A stretch of 64,000 bases of DNA from Methylobacter sp. S3L5C. GTDB taxonomy: Bacteria; Pseudomonadota; Gammaproteobacteria; Methylococcales; Methylomonadaceae. Numbering within the stretch: the stretch's first letter is position 1; every line of letters starts with the position of its first letter. The stretch spans positions 4,565,503-4,629,502 of the forward strand of contig NZ_CP076024.1 of assembly GCF_022788635.1 (NCBI RefSeq), read 5' to 3'. Shown one piece after another: positions 1 to 8,301 of this stretch. Position numbers and translations under genes: made by a program. The notes under the pieces are model-generated. The model ran no database searches. It was not told the DNA's origin and saw only the letters and a list, made by a program, of their open reading frames with translations.

Positions 1-1
1 G

Positions 2-292
2 GAAGATGTAGGACGGCATAATGCACTGGATAAATTGATCGGTTTATTACTTCGTACCGGCAAAGATTTATCTGCCGGCTTTGTCATCGTGACCAGTCGG
101 GCCAGTTACGAAATGGTACAAAAAACCGCATGGGTAGGTATTACTATGCTCGCCGCTATTTCTGCGCCTACCGGTCTGGCCATAAGACTGGCCGATGAAA
201 CAGGACTTACTTTAATCGGTTTTGCCCGTGATGATCAACATGTTGTCTATACTCATCCACAGCGCTTAACTCACAGCAACCCTCTTATTTGA
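2..292 (+). CDS. fdhD: FdhD, formate dehydrogenase sulfurtransferase (C-terminal part)
   Basis: FdhD passes sulfur from a cysteine desulfurase to the molybdenum cofactor of formate dehydrogenase. The reading frame is open from base 2 and begins with EDVGRHNALDKLIG, a conserved FdhD signature; an SRASYEMVQK stretch that is also typical follows. The N-terminus, with the CxxC motif expected of the family, lies outside the window. The stop is 6 bp before the next gene, so the two are probably one operon. Identification is firm; the gene is partial because of the window edge, not damaged. Confidence 0.95.
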   Translation, partial: EDVGRHNALDKLIGLLLRTGKDLSAGFVIVTSRASYEMVQKTAWVGITMLAAISAPTGLAIRLADETGLTLIGFARDDQHVVYTHPQRLTHSNPLI

Positions 293-298
293 TTAACC

Positions 299-514
299 AT
301 GAAAATTGAAACACTTGTCAAAATGGCCAATGACATTGGTAATTTTTTTAACGCGGAAAGTAATAAAGAAATCGCTGCTGAAGGCATATCAAAACACATT
401 TTACGGTCATGGCATCCTAAAATGCGTCGTGAAATAATTGCTTATTGTAAAGAAGATGGCTCGGCTTTAAGTGAACTGGCCAGAACCGCCATTACCAAAC
501 TTGATCAAGCTTAA
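299..514 (+). CDS. fdsD: Formate dehydrogenase delta subunit (FdsD-like)
   Basis: A 71-residue protein with the features of the small delta subunit of soluble NAD-dependent molybdenum formate dehydrogenase: N-terminal KMANDIGNFF, then ISKHILRSWHPKMRREI. Members of this family accompany fdsGBA and fdhD. The gene follows fdhD by 6 bp, the usual end of such an operon. The enzyme oxidises formate to CO2 with NADH production, the last step of C1 oxidation in methanotrophs. The catalytic subunits are not in the window and are expected upstream. Confidence 0.9.
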   Translation: MKIETLVKMANDIGNFFNAESNKEIAAEGISKHILRSWHPKMRREIIAYCKEDGSALSELARTAITKLDQA

Positions 515-518
515 TTTT

Positions 519-662
519 TATTCACCACGAAAACACGAAAAGCACGAAGAGCACGAATTTTTTTTGTTCATGCCCTTCGTGCCTTAAGCAGGACGTGTTT
601 TGCAACGCAGTTTTTCACGTTACCAAGACACATCGTTTTTCTTCGTATCTTCGTGGTAAATA
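519..662. repeat. Interspersed CACGAA-type inverted repeat
   Basis: Begins with CACCACGAAAACACGAAAAG and ends with the complementary TTCTTCGTATCTTCGTGGTA, so the block can fold back on itself. Related CACGAA/TTCGTG strings occur at about 9750, 11405, 13318 and 29088, always between genes. It fills the whole gap between fdsD and the next gene. Confidence 0.75.
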
Positions 663-705
663 GTTTTTAAAATTTACGATTACCAAAAGCCCTAAGGATT
701 AACTC

Positions 706-924
706 ATGAATACAACCGATGCTTACCGGCAAAGACTGTTAACTGAACTAATTGAACAAAGCGCTCAAATTGATGCGTTGGTAATAAAATCACGGCAAGC
801 CACCGTTGGCTTTAACAAAGAGCTTGATAGCTTACGCGCCCAACAGAAAATAACCACCGGCAAACTACACGAACTGGAAAATGCTGACAATACAGTGTGG
901 GAAAACATCGGTGATGGCGGTTAA
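706..924 (+). CDS. Small hypothetical coiled-coil protein
   Basis: 72 residues, not recognised. The sequence is mostly helix-forming (residues 5-60 rich in L, E, Q, K) with hydrophobic spacing compatible with a short coiled coil; no signal peptide or membrane segment. An AAGGATT stretch upstream of the ATG can serve as ribosome binding site. It follows fdsD on the same strand after a repeat-filled gap. It may be a host-specific small protein or spurious; the clean start favours a real gene. Confidence 0.55.
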   Translation: MNTTDAYRQRLLTELIEQSAQIDALVIKSRQATVGFNKELDSLRAQQKITTGKLHELENADNTVWENIGDGG

Positions 925-1020
925 CTTAAGCTATTTTAGGGGGCGTGCTGTGCGCGCCAGATATGTCAAGAGCAAGTTGCTATCAACCTAAGGCATTGAC
1001 ACGCATCGCTCAAGCATAAA

Positions 1021-1053
1021 TGATGCGCATCACTTCGTTCAGCACATTCTACA
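1021..1053. repeat. GATGCGCATC REP-like half unit
   Basis: GATGCGCATCACTTCGTTCA followed by GCACATTCTAC. The same half unit with few changes is at 4203-4235, so it belongs to the GGATGNGCTGA palindrome family found also at 23.7-25.9 kb. It lies between convergent genes. Confidence 0.6.
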
Positions 1054-1070
1054 GCATGAAAGTCATCCAC

Positions 1071-1469
1071 TTACTCAACATCAAAGCCGGCTTTTTTCCA
1101 GGCATTGGTGCCGCCCTCAAGATTGATCAAGTTACGGTAACCTAATTGATAAAGGGACTTTGCCGCCATATTTCCCATAGGACCGCCTTCGCAATATAGA
1201 TAGATAGCGGTATTTTTATCCTTGGGAAATTTATCCTGGAATTTTTTAATTTCATTATAAGGCACAAAAAGATCCGTACCTTTAATATGCTGTTGTTCGG
1301 GGGTATGAACATCAACCAGAAAAACATCCTCATTTTGCAAGATTTGCTTTAATTCTGTCGCCGGCATTATTTTTAGGTAGTCAGGCTCTTGAGACGAACA
1401 GCCGGTAACGATAAAAATAACTGCTGTCAGATGCAACAGCATTGTCTTAACTTTAATTTTAGATTTCAT
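1071..1469 (-). CDS. Rhodanese-domain lipoprotein
   Basis: 132 residues when started at the ATG at 1469, which has a GAGGGG ribosome binding site; a longer reading overlaps the upstream gene and is unlikely. Residues 1-24 form a lipoprotein signal ending in FIVTGC, so the mature protein is probably anchored to a membrane. The rest is one rhodanese domain with the active-site cysteine in YLYCEGGPMGNMAA and the C-terminal GGTNAWKKAG motif. Rhodaneses move sulfane sulfur or act as single-domain redox proteins. It follows the mechanosensitive channel gene by 34 bp on the same strand. The substrate is unknown. Confidence 0.85.
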   Translation of the reverse strand: MKSKIKVKTMLLHLTAVIFIVTGCSSQEPDYLKIMPATELKQILQNEDVFLVDVHTPEQQHIKGTDLFVPYNEIKKFQDKFPKDKNTAIYLYCEGGPMGNMAAKSLYQLGYRNLINLEGGTNAWKKAGFDVE

Positions 1470-1503
1470 AAAAACCCCTCTTGATAAGCCGATATAATAA
1501 TTT

Positions 1504-4005
1504 TTAAGTAGCTTGGTCATGACCCATACCCCATGGCAGATTAGTCGGTAAAGCCTGATCAGCGTTTGCAATATTTTTAATATAAAGCGATTGAGTCGGG
1601 TGAGCAAATTCAATGCCCGCTGCTTGAAAGCGTTTAAATATCTCCAAATTAATTGCTTGTTGAATATCCATATAAATATTGTAATCCGGGCTCAACACAT
1701 AATAAACGATTTCAAAAAGAAGCGCGAAATCCGTATACGACAAAAAATGTGCACGGTCGAAACGAATATTTTCCTGAGCTTCAATAATCTCCCTGAACAT
1801 GACCGAAATTTCCGGCAATTTTTCTGCCGATGTCTGATAAACCACACCAATGTTAAAAATCACGCGCCGCTCTTGCATACGCTTGTAGTTACGGATTCGG
1901 GTATTAAGCAAATCGCCATTGGCGCAGATAATTTGCTCCCCCGTCAAACTACGAATACGCGTGGTTTTGATGCCGATATGTTCAATACTTCCCATAAAAT
2001 CATCAAAGATGATAAAGTCACCGATGACGAAGGGTTTATCGAGAACGATAGACAAAGAGGAAAATACATCCTTTAGTATTTGCTGCATCGACAGCGCCAC
2101 GGCGACACCACCAATCCCCAGTCCTGCGACCAATGCCGTTACATCTATGCCTAAGTTTTGCATGATCAGCAACAAGGCAATCGACCATAGAATAACTTGA
2201 CTGGTAAAATTAAAAATCGTCAAAGCCCCCATACTGGCACCGTCGCGCTTGGTGCGCCGGGACAACACCCGAAATACCCAGGAGCGAACGAAACTGCTTG
2301 CCCATACGGTAGCCTGAAACACAAAAGCTACTTTCGTCAGCTTGGCAATGTTGGTTGTCGTTTCCAGGGAAAAAGTTAAAAACTGCGAGGCAACGTAAAC
2401 CGCAAGCATTAAAAAGAAAAAGATATTTGCATGTTTAATACTGGCTAAAAAGCCGTTAATCAGGGAAGCATCGCTCGATTCCCCTAAATATTTCAGCCTC
2501 TTTATTAAAATCCAACGTAAAAAGAACAATAACGCAAAAGTGGCCAATGCCGAAACCAACGCGTAAGACCAATCCAGCATGCTATTGGCGTTAATTTTAT
2601 AATCAACGGCCAACTTAAACCAATCATTCCATGATCGCTGGGAGGTTCGGGTACTTATTTCGTCAATGAGCTTGGTTTGCAAGCGGCGACTGTTTTCAAG
2701 TTCTGTATGCAAATCCTGAAAATGCTCAAGAATGCTGTTTATATGTTCGCGTTGCTGCGTCAATCCATGACGCTCATCAGGCGCCACTTTCTGCTCATTG
2801 TCCATTTTGTTGGACAAAGTAATCTGCCGGCTGCGCCAATCGGCCAGCCATAAGTTAAGAGCCGCCTTTTCATTATCGATTTGTTTTAACTGCTGAGTGG
2901 CTTTATTGCGCCATTTTGACAAGGTAGCCTGATCTACCAACTGATTAAAAATATCATAACGCTGCTGCCAAACCTCTTTCCAGCTGGCGAGTAATTCGAC
3001 ACGGCGAGTTGCGGTATCAACTTTGGTTTCTAACGCCTTTAATTTAAGACGCAATGCTTCAGTATAAACTTCGATTCTTTTTTGATCGTCAGGGTCTGCG
3101 CTATTGAGCTTTTTTCTGGATTGATCCAGACTATTTTTCACCGTCAATTGCTGTTCTTTTATGCGCACCAAATCCCGATTTAAAACAAAATCATCTTTAT
3201 TAATACGCTGCAACTGATCTTGTAATTCATCCTGGCTAAATACGGCGTGCGTCTGAAGAAATTCAACCTGAAGTTTCAATAATTCAACATGGGTTTGGAG
3301 AACCGTTTTTACCTGCTTTTGAACACTCAGCTCAAATTGATGAAGCGCTTTTAATTGCTCAGCCAACTCTACATCCCGACGGGCAATTTCAAGATTAAGC
3401 TCTGCCGGTAGCGACAGACTGTCAGCTTCGGGAGCGGTATTTTCTTCAAGCCGTTTTAGCTTGTCCTGTTTTTGTTCCAGCACGGTTACAGCCTGCTGTA
3501 CTATCCCGTCAACCACACTGATTTTAGATTCAAAGCCTTCTTCAGTGCGTAATTCCTGATTTAGCTCCTCATAATTCTGATCCAGCTCCATAAAAGAAAA
3601 ATGCTGATCAGCTAAAGGCGGTATTTTTAAGTTGGCGATGTCTTCTTTCAACTGCTGATTTCTAACATCGAGCAACTGTAGTTGCTCCAGCTTTACAAGC
3701 TGCTGATCATAGGCAGTATCGGTTTGATTAAAAATTTCTTGCTCAAGCTCAAGCAGCCTCGCTTCTTCAACTTGTTCCTGGCTGGTAGCAAGGGATAGTC
3801 GACCGGCAATAGCAGTCGCCTGTTTTTTAAGTACTTGCTGTCCGTTCTTGATATCGGCAATTATTTGCTGATTGTCAGGTTTGGTTGAAACCTGGATAGT
3901 CGGGGTGGATGGTTCTTGGGATGGCGCTGCGGTTACTTCACCAATCAGCCCAAAAAGAATAAAAGCAAGGCTAAAAATTAAAAAAAATCGACTTTGTCCG
4001 GCCAT
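1504..4005 (-). CDS. Large MscK/MscM-type mechanosensitive channel
   Basis: 833 residues. A signal peptide (about residues 1-26) leads into a long periplasmic coiled-coil region (about 40-460, rich in Q, L, E, K), then several membrane helices (about 475-640) and a C-terminal MscS domain with a glycine-rich pore helix (ALVAGLGIGGVAVALSMQQ) and the beta domain (KPFVIGDFIIFDDFMGSIEHIG). Such channels release osmolytes on hypo-osmotic shock. The ATG at 4005 was preferred to a GTG six bases upstream because AGGAG sits seven bases before the ATG. It is somewhat shorter than MscK (about 1,100 residues) and the exact subtype is not certain. Confidence 0.9.
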   Translation of the reverse strand: MAGQSRFFLIFSLAFILFGLIGEVTAAPSQEPSTPTIQVSTKPDNQQIIADIKNGQQVLKKQATAIAGRLSLATSQEQVEEARLLELEQEIFNQTDTAYDQQLVKLEQLQLLDVRNQQLKEDIANLKIPPLADQHFSFMELDQNYEELNQELRTEEGFESKISVVDGIVQQAVTVLEQKQDKLKRLEENTAPEADSLSLPAELNLEIARRDVELAEQLKALHQFELSVQKQVKTVLQTHVELLKLQVEFLQTHAVFSQDELQDQLQRINKDDFVLNRDLVRIKEQQLTVKNSLDQSRKKLNSADPDDQKRIEVYTEALRLKLKALETKVDTATRRVELLASWKEVWQQRYDIFNQLVDQATLSKWRNKATQQLKQIDNEKAALNLWLADWRSRQITLSNKMDNEQKVAPDERHGLTQQREHINSILEHFQDLHTELENSRRLQTKLIDEISTRTSQRSWNDWFKLAVDYKINANSMLDWSYALVSALATFALLFFLRWILIKRLKYLGESSDASLINGFLASIKHANIFFFLMLAVYVASQFLTFSLETTTNIAKLTKVAFVFQATVWASSFVRSWVFRVLSRRTKRDGASMGALTIFNFTSQVILWSIALLLIMQNLGIDVTALVAGLGIGGVAVALSMQQILKDVFSSLSIVLDKPFVIGDFIIFDDFMGSIEHIGIKTTRIRSLTGEQIICANGDLLNTRIRNYKRMQERRVIFNIGVVYQTSAEKLPEISVMFREIIEAQENIRFDRAHFLSYTDFALLFEIVYYVLSPDYNIYMDIQQAINLEIFKRFQAAGIEFAHPTQSLYIKNIANADQALPTNLPWGMGHDQAT

Positions 4006-4147
4006 AGACACACTCCTGTTTTAACTCTAAAAAATCCTGGCGCCTCTTTTGACCTGCTTATCTGACCGACAAGCGCGTTCAAAATTAACGCAGTAGCTTC
4101 ATACTAACACCAAAAACATTGGCTAAGCTTTTTTGACGTGAGGCTCG

Positions 4148-4236
4148 ATGGTTACAAACCCCATAGGATGTGCTGAATGCAATGATGCGCATCAAATAAC
4201 CAGCAATCAACGATGCGCATCACTCCGCTCAGCGCA
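4148..4236. repeat. GGATGTGCTGA/GATGCGCATC inverted repeat
   Basis: Two oppositely oriented arms, ATAGGATGTGCTGAATGCAA and CGCTCAGCGCATCCTAC, each followed inward by GATGCGCATC. It forms a large cruciform-type unit between divergent genes and matches the half unit at 1021. The remainder of the 4006-4371 gap holds presumably the two promoters; no clear promoter was picked out. Confidence 0.7.
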
Positions 4237-4371
4237 TCCTACCCAAAGGTAAATCATGACAAAATCCTGTGAGTTTTATAAAAATTCACATTCAATTCCC
4301 CCCCTGGCGCAGCAAATGCTTTATTATTAGCGCATTAAAATAACAGGCCCAAACGGCGACACTAAAAAATA

Positions 4372-6603
4372 ATGAACAACCCTTCAGAAGCAACCAACGA
4401 CCGCCGCTTATCCCTGATAATTTTATTTGCCGGCACCTTGTTTACCAGTGCGTCGCTGATGTTTGTTCTGCAACCCTTGTTCGGGAAACTGTTATTACCT
4501 TTACTGGGCGGCTCTCCGGCAGTTTGGAATACCTGCATGGTGTTTTACCAAACTATTTTATTTCTTGGTTATCTCTACGCGCACACCATTTCCACGCGAT
4601 TTAATCAACACCGCCAAATCCAGATACATGCCGCCGTTATTCTTATCAGCTTTCTGGCCTTGCCGTTAGCCTTGCCGGAAAACACCGTGCCACCGACTGA
4701 CAATAATCCTACCTTTTGGCTGTTGTGGACCTTATTTTTGGCTATCGGACTGCCTTTCTTCGTGGTATCAACCACGGCGCCCTTAGTGCAAAAATGGTTT
4801 GCCAATATCGGCCACCACACCAGTCATGACCCTTATTACCTTTATGCCGCCAGCAACACCGGCAGCTTGATTGCCTTATTAAGCTATCCATTTTTACTTG
4901 AACCGGGCATTGGACTTGCCAATCAAAAAAATTACTGGAGCATCGGCTATCTATTCCTAAGCCTGCTTATAGCCGGCTGTGCTTTTGTTTTATGGAAAAG
5001 CCGGCAAAATGCCGATATTGCTGAAGACAGCGAACCCCAAGAAAACCTCGGTATTTACCGGAAACTTCATTGGTTGGCGCTGGCGCTGGTGCCTTCCAGC
5101 TTGTTGTTGGGGTTAACCAATTTTATCAGCACCGATATTGCCTCCGTGCCGTTACTGTGGATTATTCCGTTAACCCTGTATTTACTGTCGTTTGTGATTG
5201 TTTTTTCCAAATGGAATGACCAGATTCATCCTGTCATGGTCAAACTACAGCCCATTGTATTATTGCCGTTTATCGCTTACGCCTTTATCAATCCCGCCGA
5301 CCTGCCATATTGGGCTTATCTTGGCCTGCACCTGCTGGCTTTTTTCTTTGCGGTGATGGTATGCCATGGCGAACTGGCCAAAAACCGGCCGCATACCCGG
5401 TATTTAACAACCTTTTACCTGATCATGTCCTTTGCCGGTATGCTGGGCGGCATGTTTAACACCTTTGTCGCGCCGTTTATTTTTAACGGCATTTATGAAT
5501 ATCCCATCATGATTGTCGCGGCGTTATTATTGCGTCCCGGAGCGGGTATCACCTTTAAAAAAAGCCTGCTGCTGCAAATAATACCCCCTGCCCTGTTGAT
5601 CATTACCGGGCTGATTATTTATATCAATGTCGATAATTTACTGCTGTATTTTGACGCCATTGTTATCAGCTTGATTGTCTTAACGGTTTTTACTTATTTT
5701 TTCAGAGCCCTGCCGGTTGCCTTTGCTTTATTAACCGGTGCCATTATATTTCTTGCCCTTGGCGTACATGGCTTGTCATCGCATACGATTTATCAGGAAC
5801 GCTCGTTTTTTGGCGTACTGGCCGTGCGTGAAAGTTACTTGATTAATGAACAAAACCAGTATGAAAAATATCATGAGCTCTTTCATGGCACCACCAAACA
5901 TGGCGCACAGCGTCTGGCTGAAAACCTGGCCAACATACCGCTAACTTATTACAGTCGCCCCGGCCCAATGGGGCAACTGTTTAAAACCTATGACAACAGC
6001 AATAACCACTGGAACATCGGTATAGTCGGACTGGGCGCGGGGGCTTTAGCCTGCTATGCAAAACCTGAGCAAAACTGGACATTGTATGAAATTGATCCCT
6101 TGGTTATCGACATTGCCAAAAATACCGATTATTTCAGTTACCTTAAACGCTGCTCTTACAACACCACCATGAGCCTGGGTGATGCCCGTCTGTCACTTGA
6201 AAAAGAGCCTGATCAAAAATTTGATTTATTGGTCATGGATGCCTTTAGCTCGGATTCTGTCCCCACCCATTTACTCACCCGGGAAGCCCTGGCGCTGTAT
6301 TTTAAAAAACTAAAGCCCAATGGCATACTGGCTTTTCATATCACCAATCGTCACCTGTCGTTAAAGAAAGTCTTATCGATTCATGCCGAGGATTTGCATT
6401 TTTCGGCGCTGATACAAGAATTTACACCGCAGCAAGATTTACCACTGGTGGTTGCCACCGACTGGGTAGTTATGGCAAAAAACCCTGAAACACTAGTGCC
6501 ACTCAGCCAAAGCCGTTTGGGTCATTGGCAAAAAATGCCCTTATATTTTGACATGAAACCTTGGACAGATGATTTCACCAACATTGTCAGCATCTGGAAA
6601 TAA
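4372..6603 (+). CDS. Membrane protein fused to spermidine synthase-like domain
   Basis: 743 residues. The N-terminal two thirds (about 1-490) contain roughly a dozen hydrophobic helices, starting with LIILFAGTLFTSASLMFVLQ. The C-terminal part (about 530-735) resembles the spermidine synthase Rossmann domain, with GIVGLGAGALACYAKPEQ as the nucleotide-binding loop, YEIDPLVIDIA as the acidic second strand, and MDAFSSDSVPTHLLT where the catalytic acidic loop lies. Fused MFS/spermidine synthase proteins of this design are widespread and their substrate is mostly unknown. It stands alone between two repeat-containing gaps. Confidence 0.88.
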   Translation: MNNPSEATNDRRLSLIILFAGTLFTSASLMFVLQPLFGKLLLPLLGGSPAVWNTCMVFYQTILFLGYLYAHTISTRFNQHRQIQIHAAVILISFLALPLALPENTVPPTDNNPTFWLLWTLFLAIGLPFFVVSTTAPLVQKWFANIGHHTSHDPYYLYAASNTGSLIALLSYPFLLEPGIGLANQKNYWSIGYLFLSLLIAGCAFVLWKSRQNADIAEDSEPQENLGIYRKLHWLALALVPSSLLLGLTNFISTDIASVPLLWIIPLTLYLLSFVIVFSKWNDQIHPVMVKLQPIVLLPFIAYAFINPADLPYWAYLGLHLLAFFFAVMVCHGELAKNRPHTRYLTTFYLIMSFAGMLGGMFNTFVAPFIFNGIYEYPIMIVAALLLRPGAGITFKKSLLLQIIPPALLIITGLIIYINVDNLLLYFDAIVISLIVLTVFTYFFRALPVAFALLTGAIIFLALGVHGLSSHTIYQERSFFGVLAVRESYLINEQNQYEKYHELFHGTTKHGAQRLAENLANIPLTYYSRPGPMGQLFKTYDNSNNHWNIGIVGLGAGALACYAKPEQNWTLYEIDPLVIDIAKNTDYFSYLKRCSYNTTMSLGDARLSLEKEPDQKFDLLVMDAFSSDSVPTHLLTREALALYFKKLKPNGILAFHITNRHLSLKKVLSIHAEDLHFSALIQEFTPQQDLPLVVATDWVVMAKNPETLVPLSQSRLGHWQKMPLYFDMKPWTDDFTNIVSIWK

Positions 6604-6624
6604 CAACCCGATTTAATAATCTAC

Positions 6625-6725
6625 TGAAGCGTGACGGGGTTTGTAACCCCGTTACTGACGTTTTAAAGCTATTGCAGCCCTCAAACGTTTCGGTCGGGGT
6701 TGCAAACCCCGACCGGCATCCGGGT
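6625..6725. repeat. GGTCGGGGTT-type palindromic repeat
   Basis: Contains GACGGGGTTTGTAACCCCGT and, 60 bases on, GGTCGGGGTTGCAAACCCCG ACC; each half is itself a hairpin. Two further copies lie at 12983-13270. It sits downstream of the fusion gene and may act as a transcript end, though there is no T tract. The remaining bases to 6975 are AT-rich upstream sequence of the cold-shock gene. Confidence 0.8.
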
Positions 6726-6975
6726 AAACCTTTAAGTTGGTCCAATTCAACCCTATCATTACCTAACTTAAAGTTTAAATGGCAAAATTAAAGATTAGCC
6801 ACTATAATAGCCGGGTTAGTGGACAGTACTACGCGGCATATGCGGGACTTCTATTTAATAAATTTTGCCTATCAATCAGCACTTTTCAGAAATTCCTTTA
6901 CGTTATTTTCCCATCGTGGCTGATATGATTTGCAATAAAATATTTACATTCATTTATTGATATTGAGGAAGTTAC

Positions 6976-7182
6976 ATGGCAACGGGTACTGTTAAATGGT
7001 TTAACGAGTCTAAAGGTTTTGGTTTTATTTCTCCTAGTGACGGCAGCGCAGATGTATTTGTACATTTTTCTGCAATCGCCAGCGACGGTGGTTATCGCAC
7101 ACTGGCCGAAGGCCAAGCGGTAAAATACGAAGTAGAATCAGGCGCCAAAGGCCCACAAGCTTCAAACGTATCAGCAGCGTAA
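6976..7182 (+). CDS. CspA-family cold-shock protein
   Basis: 68 residues, the normal length. The single cold-shock domain shows both nucleic-acid binding motifs, KGFGFI (RNP1) and VFVHF (RNP2), after GTVKWFN. These proteins melt RNA secondary structure. A TGAGGAAG ribosome binding site precedes the ATG, and an unusually long AT-rich leader is available upstream, as is common for csp genes. The next gene is another RNA-binding protein on the same strand. Confidence 0.97.
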   Translation: MATGTVKWFNESKGFGFISPSDGSADVFVHFSAIASDGGYRTLAEGQAVKYEVESGAKGPQASNVSAA

Positions 7183-7290
7183 GCTGAGATTACGTATCGA
7201 CACACAACCTCGCCTAAATCAGGCGGGGCTGTGGCATAGCCGGTTTATCCGGTCAATATCAACTCACCCCCTGAATTTAGGATATGTCTT

Positions 7291-7557
7291 TTGAAACGAC
7301 TTTTTGTAGGAAACTTACCTAGCGAGGCCACTGAGGCCACTGTTGAAGCTTTATTTTCAGAATACGGCAAAGTTCGCTCCATCCAACTTGTTTCCGATAT
7401 TTTTAGCGGAAAATGTAGAGGATTCGGCTTTGTTGGAATGGAAGGCCACGAAGCCAGAGCTGCTATCGCAGCACTTGATGGCAACTTATATTGTGGCAAA
7501 CCGTTAAAAGTTAAATTTGAAGAACCCGCTACCGGTAAAAATGGCAGACGCCATTAA
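7291..7557 (+). CDS. RRM-domain RNA-binding protein
   Basis: 88 residues forming one RNA recognition motif with RNP2 (LFVGNL, residues 4-9) and RNP1 (KCRGFGFV, residues 45-52), followed by a short basic tail. The start is a TTG preceded by TTTAGGAT; the ATG seven bases upstream is in another frame. Bacterial RRM proteins of this size are common in cyanobacteria and several gammaproteobacteria and often respond to cold. The neighbouring csp gene suggests a shared RNA-chaperone role, which is inference. Confidence 0.92.
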   Translation: MKRLFVGNLPSEATEATVEALFSEYGKVRSIQLVSDIFSGKCRGFGFVGMEGHEARAAIAALDGNLYCGKPLKVKFEEPATGKNGRRH

Positions 7558-7735
7558 CCACACCACCCGCTCCAGCAAGATACCAAGCCTTAAGTCAATC
7601 ACTTAACACCCAATTGACTTGCCTTGCCTCTACCAACAGGCAGAAACTACTGCACAAGGGCATCGTTACTAATTTTAAATAAACCCATAACGCATGGTGT
7701 AGATTAAGGTTATCACACCACGGATGATAATTTGC

Positions 7736-7752
7736 TGATCGGACTCCGATCA
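7736..7752. promoter_or_regulatory. Perfect palindrome TGATCGGA-C-TCCGATCA
   Basis: An 8-bp perfect inverted repeat around one base, about 550 bp before the first exopolysaccharide gene. The shape is that of a dimeric regulator operator or a small hairpin. The 744-bp gap 7558-8301 has no convincing gene; it also holds an ACCCGGGT palindrome at 7792 and a hairpin at 7842. Confidence 0.5.
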
Positions 7753-7841
7753 CAATTAATTACCCGCTGTGTGACCTTTCAAAGTAACACTACCCGGGTT
7801 GGATGCAAGGTTTGGCTATAATATCTTAAGCAGAGTTATAC

Positions 7842-7861
7842 GGGCGACCCACTGGTCGCCC
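7842..7861 (+). terminator. Strong hairpin in leader of the exopolysaccharide locus
   Basis: GGGCGACC and GGTCGCCC form an 8-bp stem with a four-base loop. No T tract follows, so it is either a weak or Rho-assisted terminator or part of a structured leader. A TATAAT-like string (GGCTATAATAT) lies just upstream at about 7814. Confidence 0.45.
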
Positions 7862-8301
7862 TTCCTGCATCAGTCACCATCATCCCCCGCCCAACTGGTT
7901 AACAGCCCCACCGGACAACACTTAAACAAGCCCGTCTTGCCACAAAAACTACCTGAACTGTGCTGCATTTTTTTCAACTTATTTTATACGGATTACCCGG
8001 GCAATTCCTGTAGAATGTTTAGATGTCGGCGTAGTTATAAAAAAACCTCAATTTTTATATAAAATATAGATAATTTAGATATACAAAGATGCCATATTTA
8101 TAGTTTAATAATAAAAAATATAATGCCTCTAAAGCCAAGTAACAAAAGAGCTCAATGAATCTGTTCAAGAACTTTTTAAGTCAAACCAAAACAAACAAGT
8201 TTTACACTAAACAGACACCTGTAGCGGCAATACTCACGTATTGTCAACTACACTGGTTAGTCAATTAAACAGGCATCACTTAACGCTTATAAACAAACCC
8301 A

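Noticed and set aside
7205..7235. Terminator after the cold-shock gene (CCTCGCCT / AGGCGGGG)
   Set aside because: Hairpin is plausible but has no T tract and one G-T pair; not strong enough to list as a feature.
7690..7870. Cyclic di-GMP (GEMM) riboswitch before the polysaccharide locus
   Set aside because: The conserved core sequences of the class are not present.
7799..8062. 87-residue frame in the leader of the polysaccharide locus
   Set aside because: Crosses the hairpin and promoter-like region, unusual composition (many P, S, C), no ribosome site; non-coding leader is likelier.
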